Of a stretch of 64,000 bases of DNA, positions 8,674 to 19,917 are shown piece after piece (position 1 is the first letter of the stretch; each line of letters begins with the position of its first letter). A model generated the notes under the pieces. The model had not been told where the DNA came from. It did not search any database and saw nothing but the letters and a program-made list of their open reading frames with translations. The stretch comes from Haloferula rosea (GTDB lineage: Bacteria > Verrucomicrobiota > Verrucomicrobiia > Verrucomicrobiales > Akkermansiaceae). The stretch spans positions 1 to 64,000 of the forward strand of contig NZ_JAENII010000017.1 in assembly GCF_016595525.1 (NCBI RefSeq), written 5' to 3'. A program made the position numbers and the translations under genes.

Positions 8674-9765
8674 ATGTCAAAAGCTCCTAAGAATATTGAG
8701 AAGATCGTGCTCGGCGTTGGTGCCGTGGCTGGTCTCGGACTGGCTGCACTCGGCTTCATGAAAGCCGGTGCCGTCGAAGAGGATTTCTCCGACAGCGTCG
8801 GTCAGCCTGGCAAAAGCGATACGTCCGTTGCCGGTGCCGCGAAGGTGGCTGGCACGCTCAACTCGCTGCAAAGCAACCGGGTTTACGAATCGGCGGAAGT
8901 CGAGAACCCGAAGATCGGTCAGCGACCTGTGGACCTCTTTGTCGGCGTGCCGCTCTACGCGAACCGCGACAATCCGAACAACCCGGTTGATCCACTGCTT
9001 GGCGACAACATCCATCCGCCGATTCCCAACGAGTGGTGGCTGGAATACGATGCGGACATGACCTTTGCCGATTCGCCCCAGCGCGATGACGACCAGGATG
9101 GTTTCACCAACCTCGAGGAGTTTACTGCCAAGACGAGCCCGACGGATGCGAAGGATCATCCACCGCTGATTGCGAAACTCTCCTATCAGAAGGAGGAGTC
9201 CGAGCAGTGGCTGGTCCTGTATGGTAGTGATTTCAGCGGCAAGTGGGTCCCCAAGCTGGATGAAGAGTTCAGCAAGGGGATCGACGGGAAGCAGATGAAG
9301 AACAAGGTCAGCTTCACGGCCCCTCTGGAACCGGGAGACGAGTTCTTTGCCGAGGAACCGCTCAAGGGTCGCTTCAAATTCCTGAACTTCGAGAAGCGTA
9401 CCGTTCGCAATGAACGCCTCAATATCGACGAGGAGGTCACCTTCGCGATGTTTGAAGACCTTTCCGAAAACAAGAAAGGGAAGAAATACGAGATTCCGAA
9501 TCGTCTGCCGCGTGCTCAACGTGAGAACTGGGTACAATACGACCGGACTGCCTTCCTCGACCTCCAGGCTGTTGGAGAAAAGGGCAAGGTGTTCCAAGTG
9601 GAAGAGGGGACCCAATTCGCCCTGCCATCCGGAGGGAAGGAGAAAACCTATCTGCTCAAGGAAGTGACTCCTGAATCCATTGTCGTGGAATTCGAGGGTG
9701 CCGATGGCCCCGAGTCCGTGACCATTCCAAAGGGAGGACTTCCCGATTATGATCTCTCGCGCTGA
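8674..9765 (+). CDS. Amuc_1099-like membrane-anchored protein with calcium-loop motif
   Basis: 363 residues. An N-terminal transmembrane anchor (IVLGVGAVAGLGLAALGFM, ~10-30) precedes a periplasmic part. Residues ~138-158 carry an EF-hand/thrombospondin-3-like loop (DDDQDGFTNLEEF, then TSPTDAKDHP), which suggests calcium binding. The C-terminal domain contains the motifs GKWVPK, RFKFLNFE and YEIPNRLPRA. The same motifs recur in a separate lipoprotein at 32499-33260, so this domain has been duplicated in the genome. Position corresponds to Amuc_1099 between the PilO-like gene and the secretin. It may play a PilP-like role in bridging to the secretin; that is inference from position. Confidence 0.75.
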   Translation: MSKAPKNIEKIVLGVGAVAGLGLAALGFMKAGAVEEDFSDSVGQPGKSDTSVAGAAKVAGTLNSLQSNRVYESAEVENPKIGQRPVDLFVGVPLYANRDNPNNPVDPLLGDNIHPPIPNEWWLEYDADMTFADSPQRDDDQDGFTNLEEFTAKTSPTDAKDHPPLIAKLSYQKEESEQWLVLYGSDFSGKWVPKLDEEFSKGIDGKQMKNKVSFTAPLEPGDEFFAEEPLKGRFKFLNFEKRTVRNERLNIDEEVTFAMFEDLSENKKGKKYEIPNRLPRAQRENWVQYDRTAFLDLQAVGEKGKVFQVEEGTQFALPSGGKEKTYLLKEVTPESIVVEFEGADGPESVTIPKGGLPDYDLSR

Positions 9766-9835
9766 AATTCGTCTGAAAACCCTGAAAAATTCGCTTTCCA
9801 AACGTCGGGCCTCCCGGCACAAACAACCACCAATT

Positions 9836-12430
9836 ATGCAAAAAACGCCAATGCATCCCCAACGAACGACGGTTGCCGCCCTGATGGCAGCAGCTGCCGT
9901 GATGCCGGTTACCATGACCGTGGCCCAAGCAGGTGAAGGATACTCCACTGGGGGCTACAGCAGCCTCGCCCAGAAGGAGATGATCCGTCGCCAGCAGCAG
10001 GTCGCTGAATCGGACCGCCTCCGTGACGAAGCCCGTGAAGCCTACGCCAATGGCGATTACAAGGAGGCTTACGACAAATACACCCAGGCACTCCAGTTGC
10101 TGCCGGACGCTCCGCTGCTTGCCGATCGCCGCGAGTTCCTGAAGAAGTCACTTGGTGATGCCGCCGTGGCGCTCTCCGAGGAGTATCGCCGCTTCGGCAA
10201 ATACGACGAAGCTCGTACGATGCTCGAAACGGTGGTCGAGGAGGACCCCAACAATTTTGATGCCAAGCGCTCGCTCGAGTGGCTCGACGACCCGATCCGC
10301 ACCAATCCTGCGCTGACGGAAGAGCACAGCATGAACATCGATAAGGTCCGGCAGGGCCTCTACAAGGCCCAGGGTTACTTCGACCTCGGCCAGTTCGATG
10401 AAGCCAAGGCTGAATACGAGGCGGTTCTCCGCATCGACAGCACCAACTCCGCTGCCCGCCGTGGCATGGAGCGTGTGGCCGCCGCCAAGAGCAGCTACTA
10501 CAAGGCTGCCTACGACCACACCCGCGCCGAGCTCCTCTCACAGGTCGACGCCGCTTGGGAACTCGCCGTTCCACCCGATGCTCCTGCCGTGGACATCAAC
10601 GTGGGCAACGAGCTGACCTCGGGTGCGGGTGCGACCTACATCCTGCAGAAGCTCCGGAACATCGTGATTCCGATGATCGACTTCGAAGACACTTCGGTGG
10701 AAGAAGCGATCGACTTCCTGCGCGTTCGCTCCATCGAGCTGGATACCTTCGAACTCGATCCAGAGAAGAAGGGCGTCAACTTCTTCATCCGCACGCCGAA
10801 AGCAGCGGGTGGTGGCCTCGGTGACGACGGTCTCGACGCTGGCGGTGGTGCCGGTGGTGGTGACCTCGGAACCGCACGCATCGACGCACTCCGTCTGCGC
10901 AATGTGCCGCTTGCTGAAGCTCTGAACTACATTTGTGAAGCGACCCGCCTGCGTTGGTCGGTGGATGAGTTCGCAGTCACCCTCAAGCCCGCCACTGAGG
11001 TGGGCGAGGACCTGTTCACTCGGACCTTCAACGTTCCACCCGACTTCCTCAACCGCATCAGCGGTGGTGGTGAAGACGCTGGTGGTGGCGACATCGATCC
11101 ATTCGCTGCTCCGGCAGATGGTGGAGGAAGCGCCTTGAAGCCACGGATGAACATCATCGAAGCCCTGAAGTCGAACGGTGTGAAATTCCCACCTGACGCT
11201 TCGGCCCAGTTCTTCGCGTCCAACTCGACGCTTCTCGTGCGCAACACGCCGACCAACCTCGACCTCGTCGAGCAAATCGTCCAGGCCCAGCAGGGCAACG
11301 CACCGAAGCAGGTCAAGATCTCGACCAAGTTTGTGGAAATCCAGCAGGAGAACACCGACGAGCTCGGCTTCGACTGGATCGTGACTCCATTCGGCCTTTC
11401 CGCCAACTCCGTGTTCCTCGGTGGTGGCACGATCGGCAGCGGTCAGTCCCGCACCAACTCGGACTTCATCAGTCCGGTGGACGGCGTGACCATCCCGGGC
11501 ATTCCCGCGACTCCAGGTCAGGACGTCTTCAATGTGATCGGTGGCGGCAATCGCACCGGTGACGGCGCGATCATCCGCGACAGTATCGGCTCGCTCCTGA
11601 ACAACCCGAACCGCGCCGCTCAGGCTGCCAGCCCGGCTCCGGGTATCCTGGCTCTGACCGGTCTGTTCTCCGATGGTCAGGTGCAGCTCATCATGCGTGG
11701 TCTTTCCCAGAAGAAGGGAACCGACCTGATGACCGCTCCAAGCGTGACCGCCCGCTCGGGTGAGAAGGCAACGATCGAGATCATTCGCGAGTTCATCTAC
11801 CCGACGGAATACGAGCCACCAGAACTTCCAAACTCCGTCGGTGGCGGCGGCAACAACAACGGGGGTATCCTCGGTGGTGGTGCCCAGAGCTTCCCGGTGA
11901 CGCCTGCAACCCCGACCTCGTTTGAGACTCGGAACACGGGTGTGACCTTGGAAATCGCTCCGAACATTGGTGCCAATGACTTCGTCATCGACCTCCAGTT
12001 CGCCCCGGAAATCGTCGAATTCGAAGGCTTCATCAACTACGGTAGCCCGATTCAGTCGCCATCCAGCGACCTCCTCGGCAACCCGACCACGGTGACCATC
12101 ACGGAAAACCGGATCGAGATGCCGGTCTTCTCCAAGCGCAGCGTGAACACCGCGCTCACCATCTTCGACGGTTACACCGTCGCTGTCGGTGGCCTCATGC
12201 GTGAGGACGTGCAGAACGTGGAAGACAAGGTGCCGATTCTTGGTGACATCCCGATCATCGGTCGCCTGTTCCAGTCAAAGGCTGAGAACCGGATCAAGAG
12301 CAACCTGATCATCTTCGTGACTGCGGAGATCATCGACGCGACCGGCCGTCCGCTGAATCGTGCAGCTGCTCCTGCTGATCCAGGTCTGGGTGGTGGAGTC
12401 CTTCCGGACATCCCGCTCCCAACGAGCTGA
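9836..12430 (+). CDS. pilQ: Secretin (PilQ/GspD family), Amuc_1098-like
   Basis: 864 residues. It should form the outer-membrane gate of the pilus-like machine. After a signal peptide (TVAALMAAAAVMPVTMTVAQA), residues ~50-230 are helical repeats of TPR type (for example ANGDYKEAYDKYTQALQLLP). A short-domain region follows (VPLAEALNYICEATRLRW), with Gly-rich linkers between subdomains. The secretin core lies at ~610-850: SVTARSGEKATIEI, then YTVAVGGLMRED, VPILGDIPIIGRLF and NLIIFVTAEII. TPR repeats fused to the N-terminus may replace a separate pilotin or PilF. The start at 9836 was chosen to place the signal peptide near the N-terminus; an ATG at 9851 is also possible, and the frame runs open upstream into the previous gene. 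It is the last gene of the cluster. Confidence 0.92.
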   Translation: MQKTPMHPQRTTVAALMAAAAVMPVTMTVAQAGEGYSTGGYSSLAQKEMIRRQQQVAESDRLRDEAREAYANGDYKEAYDKYTQALQLLPDAPLLADRREFLKKSLGDAAVALSEEYRRFGKYDEARTMLETVVEEDPNNFDAKRSLEWLDDPIRTNPALTEEHSMNIDKVRQGLYKAQGYFDLGQFDEAKAEYEAVLRIDSTNSAARRGMERVAAAKSSYYKAAYDHTRAELLSQVDAAWELAVPPDAPAVDINVGNELTSGAGATYILQKLRNIVIPMIDFEDTSVEEAIDFLRVRSIELDTFELDPEKKGVNFFIRTPKAAGGGLGDDGLDAGGGAGGGDLGTARIDALRLRNVPLAEALNYICEATRLRWSVDEFAVTLKPATEVGEDLFTRTFNVPPDFLNRISGGGEDAGGGDIDPFAAPADGGGSALKPRMNIIEALKSNGVKFPPDASAQFFASNSTLLVRNTPTNLDLVEQIVQAQQGNAPKQVKISTKFVEIQQENTDELGFDWIVTPFGLSANSVFLGGGTIGSGQSRTNSDFISPVDGVTIPGIPATPGQDVFNVIGGGNRTGDGAIIRDSIGSLLNNPNRAAQAASPAPGILALTGLFSDGQVQLIMRGLSQKKGTDLMTAPSVTARSGEKATIEIIREFIYPTEYEPPELPNSVGGGGNNNGGILGGGAQSFPVTPATPTSFETRNTGVTLEIAPNIGANDFVIDLQFAPEIVEFEGFINYGSPIQSPSSDLLGNPTTVTITENRIEMPVFSKRSVNTALTIFDGYTVAVGGLMREDVQNVEDKVPILGDIPIIGRLFQSKAENRIKSNLIIFVTAEIIDATGRPLNRAAAPADPGLGGGVLPDIPLPTS

Positions 12431-12447
12431 TCATCTGATATTTCACA

Positions 12448-12482
12448 GCGGCCGGAGGATTCGTCCTCCGGCCGCTTTTTTT
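12448..12482 (+). terminator. Rho-independent terminator after the pilus-like cluster
   Basis: A perfect 12-bp GC-rich stem (12448-12459 with 12464-12475) is closed by a TTCG tetraloop and followed by seven T residues. It lies 17 bp after the secretin stop codon and separates the cluster from the CoaE-Rho gene. Confidence 0.95.
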
Positions 12483-12546
12483 GTGCCCGCATGCCTGCAA
12501 GTCTTAGTGTTTGAGCTTTGCGGCAGGGGAGGTGAGCCTAGGCCCG

Positions 12547-14472
12547 ATGGCTGACACTTTGGTTTGGGCGCTGACGGGCGGAATCGCCAGTGGGAAATCC
12601 ACGGCATGCGAGATCATTCGCGCTGCGGTTCCGAAGGCCCGCTTCTTCGACTCCGACGCTTGTGTGCGTCGGCTGCTCGGCGAGGACGGCGCGGTGGCCG
12701 AGGCGTTGGTGGATCATTTCGGGGAGGCAGTTCGCGACCCGAACGGCGGGATCGACCGCAGGGTTTTGCGCGAGAGGGTGTTCGATCATCCCGCCGAGCG
12801 GCGGTTTTTGGAGGGGGTGCTTCATCCGAGGGTGCGTGAGGAATGTCTTGAATCCCTCGCCACTGCGCGCAAACTCCGCCTGCCGTTGTTCTTGGCGGAT
12901 ATTCCGCTGCTGTTCGAGAACGGGTTCGATTTCGGGCAGCAATGCAACCTTCTGGTTGCGGTTGGCCGGGCGACCCAGCTCGATCGCTTGAAGAAGCGCA
13001 ATGGTTTCGATGACGATCTGGCCGGGTCCATCGTCGCGGCCCAGATGCCGACGGCGGAGAAAATGGAGCAGGCGGACGTGATCTTCTGGAATGAGGGTCC
13101 GCGTGACTTCCTGCAGACCCAGATCCACCGATTTTTGACTGACTACTCGACCATGAGCGAAGAGACCCCCGAAAGCGCTGCCGCACCCGCAGCCGAATCC
13201 TCCGTGGCCCTGCCGGCCGCGGTGATCGACATCAATGAGTTCCGTGCCAAGCCGCTCTCGGAGTTGCAGGCGATGGCCGAGGTGCTTCCTCCGCGTCTCG
13301 CGGCTTCGCCGACCAAGGCCCAGTTGACTTTCGAGTTGCTCAATTTTTACGCCCGGGAGGGTGCGGAACTGATTGGCGAAGGAATCGTCGAGCAGGCGAA
13401 GGAGAACTACGCGATGCTCCGCGACCCGCTCCGTAGCTTCCGCACCTCGCCGGATGACCTGCACCTGGGGGGGCAGCTTCTTCGGGATCTTGGAATTCGT
13501 CCGGGCCACCGGATCAAGGTGAAGGTCCGCAGTCCCCGCGAGCGGGACAAGTTCCTCAGTGCGGTCGAGGTGCTTGAGATCGAAGGGCAGCCGGCCGATG
13601 AATTCGAGCCGGGTACGGATTTCGACAAGCTGACCGCGTGTTTCCCCGATGAGCGTCTGATTCTTGAGGGCACGGGGCCGGACAGTCTCAGTCCGAGGGC
13701 GATTGATCTGATCGCCCCGCTGGGCAAGGGACAGCGAGGGCTCATTGTGGCACCGCCACGTGGAGGCAAAACCATTCTTCTCAAGCAGATCGCCAAGGCG
13801 ATCCGCCGCAACCAACCCGACATCGAACTCATCGTCGTTCTTCTCGATGAGCGGCCCGAGGAGGTGACGGACTTCGAGGAAACCGTGGGTGCCACCGTGT
13901 TTGCCTCGACCTTTGATGAACCCGCGAAGCGCCATGCCCAAGTGGCCGATCTGGTCATCGAGCGTGCCAAGCGCGTGGTTGAGCAGAAGCGCGACGTGGT
14001 GTTGCTGCTCGACAGTCTCACTCGTCTTGCCCGTGGGCACAACTCGGCGTCGCAAGGCGGGCCGATTGGTTCCGGTGGTGTGAGTCCCAAAGCCCTGCAG
14101 AAATCCCGCAAATTCTTCGGCAATGCCCGGAATGTCGACGAAGGGGGGAGTCTTACGATTCTCGCGACGGCGCTGATTGAGACCGAGAGTCGCATGGATG
14201 ATGTGATTTTCGAGGAGTTCAAGGGGACTGGCAACATGGAGGTGAGGCTGGATCGTGAACTCGCAGAACGCCGGATTTTCCCTGCCATTCACATCCCGCA
14301 GAGTGGCACGCGGAATGATGATCGGCTTTATCATGCCGAGGAATTTCCGCGGGTCCTGGATCTCAGACGCCAGCTTGCCGGCTTGCCGGTGGGTGAAGCG
14401 ATCGAGGCCTTGATGAAGAATGTCGGGGCCACCCAGTCGAATACCGAGCTGTTGTTGCGTGGATTGCGCTGA
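12547..14472 (+). CDS. Fusion of dephospho-CoA kinase (CoaE) and transcription termination factor Rho
   Basis: 641 residues in one frame without a stop. Residues 1-~200 are a full-length CoaE, which phosphorylates dephospho-CoA in the last step of coenzyme A synthesis: P-loop GGIASGKST (11-19), RFFDSDACVR, and LFLADIPLLFENG with the substrate-lid region. Residues 203-641 are a full-length Rho (439 residues): Rho_N helices, an RNA-binding domain whose usual GFGFLR reads NYAMLR, Walker A PPRGGKT (403-409), Walker B VVLLLD, TFDEPAKRHAQ, and the GTGNMEV segment. An internal ATG at 13153 begins MSEETPES, exactly where a free Rho would start, so separate Rho could also be made by internal initiation. 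The start is supported by AGGGGAGGTGAG upstream (12525-12536). Both enzymes keep their catalytic motifs. Confidence 0.88.
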   Translation: MADTLVWALTGGIASGKSTACEIIRAAVPKARFFDSDACVRRLLGEDGAVAEALVDHFGEAVRDPNGGIDRRVLRERVFDHPAERRFLEGVLHPRVREECLESLATARKLRLPLFLADIPLLFENGFDFGQQCNLLVAVGRATQLDRLKKRNGFDDDLAGSIVAAQMPTAEKMEQADVIFWNEGPRDFLQTQIHRFLTDYSTMSEETPESAAAPAAESSVALPAAVIDINEFRAKPLSELQAMAEVLPPRLAASPTKAQLTFELLNFYAREGAELIGEGIVEQAKENYAMLRDPLRSFRTSPDDLHLGGQLLRDLGIRPGHRIKVKVRSPRERDKFLSAVEVLEIEGQPADEFEPGTDFDKLTACFPDERLILEGTGPDSLSPRAIDLIAPLGKGQRGLIVAPPRGGKTILLKQIAKAIRRNQPDIELIVVLLDERPEEVTDFEETVGATVFASTFDEPAKRHAQVADLVIERAKRVVEQKRDVVLLLDSLTRLARGHNSASQGGPIGSGGVSPKALQKSRKFFGNARNVDEGGSLTILATALIETESRMDDVIFEEFKGTGNMEVRLDRELAERRIFPAIHIPQSGTRNDDRLYHAEEFPRVLDLRRQLAGLPVGEAIEALMKNVGATQSNTELLLRGLR

Positions 14473-14536
14473 TTTGGCCGGTATCTTGGGGAGAATTCGC
14501 TTGTCACTCCATCGTACAACGACGAGGTTTTCTGCC

Positions 14537-15985
14537 GTGAAACCCGTTCGTGTTTTTTTCTCTGGTCTCGCGGCCATGGCGCTGTGTTCGGCGCCTGTTC
14601 AAGCCGAAGTGCAAATGTCGTTCTCAACCGGAGCGGCGTATCTTCAAACCGGCCCATTCACCGTCAATTTCCAGGGAGGCGATCTCAATTTGAACCTGCG
14701 CGACGGCAACGCGATCCTGTCGCCATGCCCGCATCCGTCCCCGGTCATCATTCCACCAAGCCTGCCTTGTCCGATCGGCACGACCGGGTTCATCGCCGTC
14801 GGAGATGCGGACGATGATGGGGTTCGGGATGACCTGAGCTTCTGGTCGCTGTCGGATGTGATTCCGGCGTTCATCATCGAGCCTTTCCGACCCGAACTCT
14901 GTTTGCTGGCCGCAGCTCCTCCGTCCGACCTTCTCCGCCCACGTGCCGGTTTCAATGATCGTGGCGCCCTGATCTTCTACAATGTGCTCACGGAAAACGT
15001 GGTCCAGTATGATGTCACGATCTACGAGTTGGCTCGTATTTACGATCCGGGTCCGGGGGGGCGCGCGCAGATGAAGGCCGAGCTGGTGCAGGGCCAGTAT
15101 ATCTTCACCTTTCCATTGCTGAACAATCCGGACAACGCGCCTCCGATCGCGATCCCGGTCACCTATGTCAATATTCCGGAGGGAATCGACCCCGAGGACC
15201 GTCGCTTCGAGCAGGAGCGTTCGTTCCGCTTCACCAGCGGCACTTGGGACGGTGCGGGCAACTACCTGATGGATCCACAGTTGACGAACAGGATTACGTG
15301 GATTGGCAATGATGGATCCAACACCTTCCAAGGCATCGATTTCTACCGTCTCTCCATCGTGACTCAGGATGACGGCATCACGCCTGAAACGGTTCTCTTC
15401 CCTCCGAGCCAGACGCCACTGCTTCTTCTCAATTCGTTCACTCAGGAATACAATCTGGCGCCGTTCTTCTTCGCACCGGGAGACGTCGGTCTGTTCCGGC
15501 TCCGCTTGGATCGTACGCTTGCCTCCAATGCCGTCGCGTTCGACACATCGGTGCGCTTGTTCGAGTTCAACGTCCGCTTCGTGGACTCCTACGATGGCTT
15601 CAAGGTGATTTCCTTCCCTGTGGGCACCAGTGTCACGGCAAGGGCTCCCAACGTGGACTTTGATGGCGATGGCTTCTCGAACATCGTGGAATTCGGCCTG
15701 CAAACCGACCCTGCGGATGTCACTGACGTCCCTACGAATCCATTGCCCATCGAAAATGGTGACGACACGGTCAGTTTCACCCTGACGAAGCGCCCCGATG
15801 CGGTGGCGGGTTACTCGTTCCTGATTTCCAAAGACGGCGGCCCATTCGTCGAGGTGAAAGCGAACAGTGCGGAGTGGGACATCGTCACGAATGACGAAAC
15901 CACCCTGACCATCACGACCAAGGACGTTCCACCGCCTGGAACGACCTACGCTTCCATGGTGCGGGTGACCGCAGTGTCACTCTAG
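14537..15985 (+). CDS. Exported protein with thrombospondin type 3-like calcium loops
   Basis: 482 residues from a GTG start, chosen because it begins a good signal peptide (VKPVRVFFSGLAAMALCSAPVQA); the frame is open upstream into rho, but no better start is visible. The body is beta-rich with no catalytic motif that I recognise. Two Asp-rich loops are visible: GDADDDGVRDD near residue 90 and DFDGDGFSNIVEFGLQTDP near residue 375, the latter typical of calcium-binding loops in verrucomicrobial surface proteins. The C-terminal ~70 residues form a small beta domain (FTLTKRPDAVAGYSFLISKD) seen at the end of many such exported proteins. Probably a surface or periplasmic protein of unknown function. 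It follows the CoaE-Rho gene by 64 bp. Confidence 0.7.
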   Translation: MKPVRVFFSGLAAMALCSAPVQAEVQMSFSTGAAYLQTGPFTVNFQGGDLNLNLRDGNAILSPCPHPSPVIIPPSLPCPIGTTGFIAVGDADDDGVRDDLSFWSLSDVIPAFIIEPFRPELCLLAAAPPSDLLRPRAGFNDRGALIFYNVLTENVVQYDVTIYELARIYDPGPGGRAQMKAELVQGQYIFTFPLLNNPDNAPPIAIPVTYVNIPEGIDPEDRRFEQERSFRFTSGTWDGAGNYLMDPQLTNRITWIGNDGSNTFQGIDFYRLSIVTQDDGITPETVLFPPSQTPLLLLNSFTQEYNLAPFFFAPGDVGLFRLRLDRTLASNAVAFDTSVRLFEFNVRFVDSYDGFKVISFPVGTSVTARAPNVDFDGDGFSNIVEFGLQTDPADVTDVPTNPLPIENGDDTVSFTLTKRPDAVAGYSFLISKDGGPFVEVKANSAEWDIVTNDETTLTITTKDVPPPGTTYASMVRVTAVSL

Positions 15986-15991
15986 GATTCC

Positions 15992-16017
15992 GACTGGGTG
16001 GCACGTGTCACCCGGTC
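15992..16017 (+). repeat. Inverted repeat after the exported protein gene
   Basis: A 9-bp near-perfect stem (15992-16000 with 16009-16017, one G-T pair) surrounds an 8-base loop, just after the stop codon at 15985. No T run follows, so it is not a classical intrinsic terminator. It may stabilise the mRNA end or act with Rho. Confidence 0.45.
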
Positions 16018-16102
16018 AGCTTGACGCAATCCTGCGTTATCAGTTTCTCCCCCCCGGCTGATCACCTGATATCTCGGAATCGGCCTCCCCCTGAACTAAC
16101 AG

Positions 16103-17173
16103 ATGGCACTGGCATCGACTGACCTGATCCAATCAGAGGAAGCGCTCGACAAGCTTTTTGACCAAGTGGGGGACTGCCCCTGCTGTGCCATCGACACAGA
16201 AGCGGACAGTCTCCACCGGTATCGTGAATCCCTTTGTCTGATCCAGTTTGCCTGGGAGGATCGCTCGGTTCTGATCGATCCGCTGGCTGTTGAGAACCTG
16301 GACCGCCTCCGTGACTATGTAGGGGGTGCCACGGTCTGGATGCATGGGGCGGATTACGACATGACCATGCTCAAGCGCGAGTTTGGTGAACTGCCTGAAA
16401 AGGTCTTTGATACCCAGATTGGGGCGCGGCTCCTCGGGGTGAAGAAATTTGGTTTGGGAAACCTCGTCGAGCACTACTTTGACGTGGTCCTCTCGAAGTC
16501 CTCGCAGAAGGCGGACTGGGGCAAGCGACCGCTGTCCGACAAGATGGTCGACTACGCCTTGAACGATGTCCGCTATCTGCTCCCGATGTCGGAAATGATC
16601 GTTTCCGGGTTGAAGGAGTCTGGGCGCCATGAGTGGTTTCTTGAAAGCTGCGAGTGGGCCAAGGCCAAGGTGCTCGAGCGCGATGATGAGAAGTCGGAAC
16701 CGTGGAGGATCCAGGGCTCCGGAAAGCTGGATCGGCGTGGGCTGAACCGGCTGAAGTTCCTCTGGGAGTGGAGGGATCAGGAAGCCGAGCAGTGGGATCG
16801 TCCGTCATTCATGGTGGTGACCAACCGTCAATTGATCGAGTGGACCGGCAAGATGGGTGCTGGTGGGAAGATCGAACTTCCCGGACACTACAGGTCGGAC
16901 CGCCGCAAGAGGTTTGAGGCCATGCTGAAAGCAGAAGCCAAGGTGGACGCTGCCGACTACCCGGAAAAGATCCGTGGGATCAGGCGCCGGCGTGACAAGG
17001 ATTTCGATGCAAAGGTTGGCGATTTGCTGGCGACGCGCAACAAGCTCGCGGAGGATCTGGGTATCGATGGATCGTTGATCGCATCGCGGGCGATGATTGA
17101 GGCCTATGCCGCCGACGAGTCGACTCTGGAGACCCAGTGGATGGGGTGGCAGCGTCGTTGTTTGGGGCTCTGA
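16103..17173 (+). CDS. rnd: Ribonuclease D (3'-5' exoribonuclease with HRDC domain)
   Basis: 356 residues. RNase D trims the 3' ends of tRNA precursors and other stable RNAs. The DEDDy exonuclease motifs are present: Asp31 and Glu33 in AIDTEAD, Asp86 in HGADYDM, and Tyr151/Asp155 in YALNDVRYL. An HRDC-type helical domain follows (FLWEWRDQEAEQWDRPSFMV, then TNRQLIEW). Length fits the family (E. coli RNase D is 375 residues). The C-terminal ~100 residues hold a degenerate second HRDC-like region. It is preceded by 117 bp of non-coding sequence and followed, 149 bp on, by gyrB. Confidence 0.9.
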   Translation: MALASTDLIQSEEALDKLFDQVGDCPCCAIDTEADSLHRYRESLCLIQFAWEDRSVLIDPLAVENLDRLRDYVGGATVWMHGADYDMTMLKREFGELPEKVFDTQIGARLLGVKKFGLGNLVEHYFDVVLSKSSQKADWGKRPLSDKMVDYALNDVRYLLPMSEMIVSGLKESGRHEWFLESCEWAKAKVLERDDEKSEPWRIQGSGKLDRRGLNRLKFLWEWRDQEAEQWDRPSFMVVTNRQLIEWTGKMGAGGKIELPGHYRSDRRKRFEAMLKAEAKVDAADYPEKIRGIRRRRDKDFDAKVGDLLATRNKLAEDLGIDGSLIASRAMIEAYAADESTLETQWMGWQRRCLGL

Positions 17174-17316
17174 CGGCGGGGTCGCAAAACTTCCCGCTCC
17201 GACGAGCGTAAATTTTTGAAAATCAGCGCTTTGGGGCTGGTTTTGCTAGGGGCAAAAAAGGGGCTGATTCCGCACAATGATCCTTGTCGGGGAAGGCGGA
17301 TTTTCAGAGTCTTTGA

Positions 17317-19878
<2,562 letters not shown>

Positions 19879-19917
19879 GGAACTGGAGAACGTTGGAAGC
19901 TAAAATTTTTTTGAGGA

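Noticed and set aside
12538-14577. 679-codon minus-strand frame opposite the CoaE-Rho gene
   Set aside because: The plus strand carries clear CoaE and Rho motifs; the antisense shows none.
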